A stretch of 64,000 nucleotides of DNA from Gammaproteobacteria bacterium UBA2679 (GTDB taxonomy: Bacteria; Pseudomonadota; Gammaproteobacteria; Pseudomonadales; Oleiphilaceae). The position numbers and the translations under genes were made by a program. How positions within the stretch are numbered: the first letter of the stretch is position 1; each line of letters starts with the position of its first letter. Shown piece after piece: positions 61,218 through 64,000 of the stretch. Location: NCBI GenBank assembly GCA_002354735.1, contig DEMD01000011.1, forward strand, positions 310,001-374,000. Reading direction: 5' to 3'. The notes below the pieces were generated by a model that was not told the origin of the DNA, ran no database searches, and saw nothing but the letters and a program-made list of their open reading frames with translations.

Positions 61218-63899
61218 TCAGTGACCGGATCCGGAATCAGGCGGGCTGTGCGGTGGAGCTGTGGATGCAGCCACAACCTGTTCCTTATCTGATGGCAGGG
61301 GTTGAGCGCCACGCTCCGCGAGCCAGGTCAGCAGAGCCGCCAGTGGCATTGGCCTTGCCAGGAAATAGCCCTGAATGAGATCGCAGTCCAGGCGGTGGAG
61401 GATATCCAGCATTTCCTGGTTCTCAACGCCCTCTGCGACGACGCGATAGCCCAGATTCTGAGCCATTTCCAGCGTCGTCTTCACGATGACCTGATCATCG
61501 CTGCTGCTGGTCAAGTCGAAAATGAGCGACTTGTCGATCTTGATTTCGTCGATAGGCAGCTTCTTGATGTATGACAGTGACGAATAGCCTGTACCGAAGT
61601 CGTCAATGGAGAGCTGAACGCCCACTTTCTTCAGCCGGCATAGCGCCTCTCTTGCACGAGCGGGGTTATCCATCATGGCCGTTTCGGTCAATTCCAGCAT
61701 GATATCATTCGGCCGAACATCGAATTCCTGAAGTAGCGACGTCACTTCGAGAGTAAAGTCCGGCTCCTTGAGATTGATTGCCGAGATATTAATAGAGAAC
61801 TGTAGCGGGAATCCCGCACTGGCCACCTGCTGTAGGGCCTTGAGTGTGTTTCGCATGACCCACCTGGTTAGCGGGGTAATGAGGCCCGTGCGTTCGGCGA
61901 GTGTTACAAACTCGTCGGGTGGAATGAAGCCATATTCCGGGTGGTTCCAGCGCAACAGAGTTTCAACGCCGACGATTCGATTCTGCTTGAGGTTGAGCTG
62001 CGGTTGAAAGTGAAGGTCCAGCCCGTCGAGGCTGATCGCTTTATCCAGTTCAGCCATCAGCGTGAGTCGGCGCTCGTTGTAGACGTCGAAACTCTCATCG
62101 TAGAACGCGAGGTTTTCCTGCTGCTGACCTGCAGTATCGAGCGCGATATGCGCCTTTCGCATCAGATCTTCGAGCTCTGTGGCATCGTCAGGATAGCGAA
62201 CCACGCCTATCTTCGCGCCTGGGTCGAGCGTGAGGTGGTCGAATTGCACGCTTTGGCGGGTTTCCGCTTCAAGCTGGCCAAGCCTGGCGTCAATGTCCTC
62301 CTTCAGCACCGGTTTATGGCTCTTCAGCAGCAGCCCCATGGTCACGCCTTCGGTGCTAGCCAGACGGAGGCGCGAGTCCTGGCGTGACTCAAGCAGTATG
62401 GCGTCGGGTAGCTCGCTACAGAACGCACTGAGTCTGTTGGCAATCTGACAGAGTAGTCGGTCGGCGTTGTCATGGCCGAGCGTCTTGTCGATCTCATGAA
62501 AGCGACTGAGATGAATCAGGCAGACCAAAAACGGCTGCATCCTGTCGACGCTGATCAGCTTGCGGATCCTGTTTTCGAACAGGATTCGGTTTGGCAACCC
62601 GGTCACTACATTATGGGTGGCCTGAAGCACAAGCTGATGTTCAGCGCTGAGTCGCTCCTCGGCATCCTTGATGCTGCGACGATGGGCCGCGAGCCGCTCA
62701 TTCCGTTCCCGATAAATGCGATCGACAATGGCGATAGAAAGCAGCATTGCCTCAAGTGCCGAACCGATCTGTATGCCATAGCTTGTGAAGAAGGATTCTG
62801 GCAGCACGCCGGTCTTGTGCAGCATGGTCGACAGAATGCCCATAGACAGCCCGACCCAGGCAAAGGTAAAGAATCTCGCCTCCCGAACCCCCCGCCACCA
62901 AAGAACAGGTCCGGTAACGAGCAGTAGCATTGAACAGGGAATGGTGAGGTAGGCCGAGATCATCAGTGATGTCTCGCGGCTGACAAACGGTATCAGCGCC
63001 AGGCACGATAGACTTGCCATGATGGTGAAGCGGAAACACAGGTTCAGCACGGGACTGTGCCTGGAAACCCGCAGGAAACTCTGGGCGAATAGACTGCCGA
63101 ATAATGTGGCGGCTGGAATATTGAGCTGAATCAGCCAGTGCTGCATTTCCGGCAGATGGGGCCAGAAATACTCGAAGGTCCGGCCGTGTAGAGTCGATTG
63201 CAGCAGCAACAGCGTGGTGACGAAGAGCACATAATAGAGATAGGTCTTCTCTCGCAGAGCATAGAAAATCATCGAGTTGAACAGGATGACGAACAGCAGG
63301 ATCCCGTAGTAGATCGAATTCAGCTGGGTCGAGATGACATCATCCAGGTGAAACGCTCGTTCATTCCAAAGCGAAATCGGAAACTCCATCGGCCCCGATT
63401 CTTTTACACGAAAGAGATAGGTGTAAGTCTCGCCGGGGTCGAGCGTCATCGGAAGAAGAAACTTAGGGTGCTGGATCAGCCGCTGGGTAAAGGGGTAGGT
63501 GTCGCCCATTACGCCTGATTGGATCAGCTCATCGTTCCGATAGAGGAAAAATTCGATGTGATCGAGAAACGGCGCCTGGATGGCCAGCAATTTGTTCAGC
63601 GGCTGTGGTGTGACATTTACCAAGCCAACGCGGAACCAGAACACACCTCGCGAATAGCCGAAATTTGCTGCGCCGGCGGCAGCCTGCTGCCAGTTCACTG
63701 GCGCCTCGGAAAGCGCTTCAATCGAACGCTTGCCGTCGGGGTCCTCGAGGTAGAAGAGCGTCGGCAAGATCTCCACGCTCGCGTCTACCGGGTCCGGCAT
63801 TGGTGCATTGCTCGCCAGCAGGCGTGGCGACAGTAGAAGCAGTAGCCAAAAAACGATCTTCAAGCGACGCTGGAGAGCTGTCACAGCACAAGCGGGCAT
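61218..63899 (-). CDS. 7TMR-DISM protein with degenerate GGDEF and EAL domains
   Basis: The 893-residue protein has a signal sequence, a periplasmic DISM domain (about 40-180), seven helices (about 190-390), a GGDEF-like domain and an EAL domain (about 625-870). The GGDEF signature is lost (LASTEGVTMG at the expected place), so it should not make cyclic di-GMP. In the EAL domain, GVETLLRW replaces EAL with ETL, but the metal and catalytic motifs ELTETAMM and DDFGTGYSSLSYIK are intact. A phosphodiesterase that senses an outside ligand is likely. It is the third DISM protein in the window. Confidence 0.9.
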   Translation of the reverse strand: MPACAVTALQRRLKIVFWLLLLLSPRLLASNAPMPDPVDASVEILPTLFYLEDPDGKRSIEALSEAPVNWQQAAAGAANFGYSRGVFWFRVGLVNVTPQPLNKLLAIQAPFLDHIEFFLYRNDELIQSGVMGDTYPFTQRLIQHPKFLLPMTLDPGETYTYLFRVKESGPMEFPISLWNERAFHLDDVISTQLNSIYYGILLFVILFNSMIFYALREKTYLYYVLFVTTLLLLQSTLHGRTFEYFWPHLPEMQHWLIQLNIPAATLFGSLFAQSFLRVSRHSPVLNLCFRFTIMASLSCLALIPFVSRETSLMISAYLTIPCSMLLLVTGPVLWWRGVREARFFTFAWVGLSMGILSTMLHKTGVLPESFFTSYGIQIGSALEAMLLSIAIVDRIYRERNERLAAHRRSIKDAEERLSAEHQLVLQATHNVVTGLPNRILFENRIRKLISVDRMQPFLVCLIHLSRFHEIDKTLGHDNADRLLCQIANRLSAFCSELPDAILLESRQDSRLRLASTEGVTMGLLLKSHKPVLKEDIDARLGQLEAETRQSVQFDHLTLDPGAKIGVVRYPDDATELEDLMRKAHIALDTAGQQQENLAFYDESFDVYNERRLTLMAELDKAISLDGLDLHFQPQLNLKQNRIVGVETLLRWNHPEYGFIPPDEFVTLAERTGLITPLTRWVMRNTLKALQQVASAGFPLQFSINISAINLKEPDFTLEVTSLLQEFDVRPNDIMLELTETAMMDNPARAREALCRLKKVGVQLSIDDFGTGYSSLSYIKKLPIDEIKIDKSLIFDLTSSSDDQVIVKTTLEMAQNLGYRVVAEGVENQEMLDILHRLDCDLIQGYFLARPMPLAALLTWLAERGAQPLPSDKEQVVAASTAPPHSPPDSGSGH

Positions 63900-63979
63900 G
63901 GGTTAAAGATATCTAAAAAACATCTAACAACGGTAGCCGCGAACCGCCAGAATCGCCAATCTTACCCGGGATTTCATCG

Positions 63980-64000
63980 ACAAAAAAAAGCCGATGCAGC
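63980..64000 (-). terminator. Partial terminator of a gene beyond the right edge
   Basis: On the minus strand GCTGCATCGGC runs directly into eight T. This looks like the 3' arm and T-run of a Rho-independent terminator whose 5' arm lies outside the window. Confidence 0.45.

Noticed and set aside
1..64000. CRISPR array, rRNA or tRNA genes
   Set aside because: No regularly spaced direct repeats and no recognisable rRNA or tRNA sequence were seen on either strand by eye.

Overview
The window reads as the chromosome of a moderately GC-rich, probably marine or halotolerant gammaproteobacterium. A Pseudomonadales-type organism such as Halopseudomonas fits best, but this is inferred from gene content only: NADP-dependent GdhA of the 447-residue type, many 7TMR-DISM cyclic-di-GMP enzymes, Trk potassium uptake and a DmdC-like acyl-CoA dehydrogenase. 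No rRNA or tRNA gene was seen. The content is largely accessory: signalling enzymes, two tyrosine recombinases, a defence operon and a Tus-family terminator protein. A replication-terminus region would explain this mix, but that is inference.

Layout. 1-2.8 kb: the end of a secreted M14 carboxypeptidase, a small lipoprotein, and a Tus/Ter-family protein whose promoter region carries two copies of a non-palindromic repeat (core TATACCAGACC) that recurs at 1379 and 16577 in the same orientation. 2.8-7.6 kb: a YihY membrane protein and a KdpD-like/KdpE-like/TrkH potassium operon. 7.7-16.5 kb: MaoC hydratase, AI-2E exporter, acyl-CoA dehydrogenase, beta-propeller, DMT exporter, chemotaxis transducer and beta-helix protein. 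16.9-20.3 kb: an operon of radical SAM enzyme, divergent metallophosphoesterase and sodium:solute symporter. 20.3-25.2 kb: lipoprotein/DUF305/cytochrome c group, then a KaiC-like ATPase with a hybrid histidine kinase. 25.2-27.5 kb: a tyrosine recombinase divergent from a KfrA-like gene, with a dif-like 11-6-11 palindrome between them. 27.5-35.2 kb: two paralogous 7TMR-DISM diguanylate cyclases around a TIGR02588/TIGR02587 pair, then an RsbRD-PAS-GGDEF-EAL protein.

35.4-47.7 kb is a seven-gene, tightly overlapping defence operon: hsdM, a DUF1016 nuclease, hsdS, gajA, gajB, hsdR and a YgjP-like metallopeptidase. A Gabija pair (OLD-family nuclease plus UvrD-like helicase) therefore sits inside a type I restriction-modification operon. 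Just beyond it lie a perfect 28-bp palindrome and a shortened, stand-alone Mfd-like translocase. 49.7-64 kb holds a TRIC-type channel, a ThDP enzyme, a second tyrosine recombinase, a large GAF-PAS hybrid kinase, two small membrane proteins divergent from an HxlR regulator, a BON-domain protein, a cytochrome c, gdhA and a 7TMR-DISM/degenerate-GGDEF/EAL protein.

The strongest leads are the Tus homologue with candidate Ter sites, the Gabija-in-type-I operon, and the recombinase with an adjacent Xer-like site. All functional calls rest on motif recognition by eye; no database search was run.
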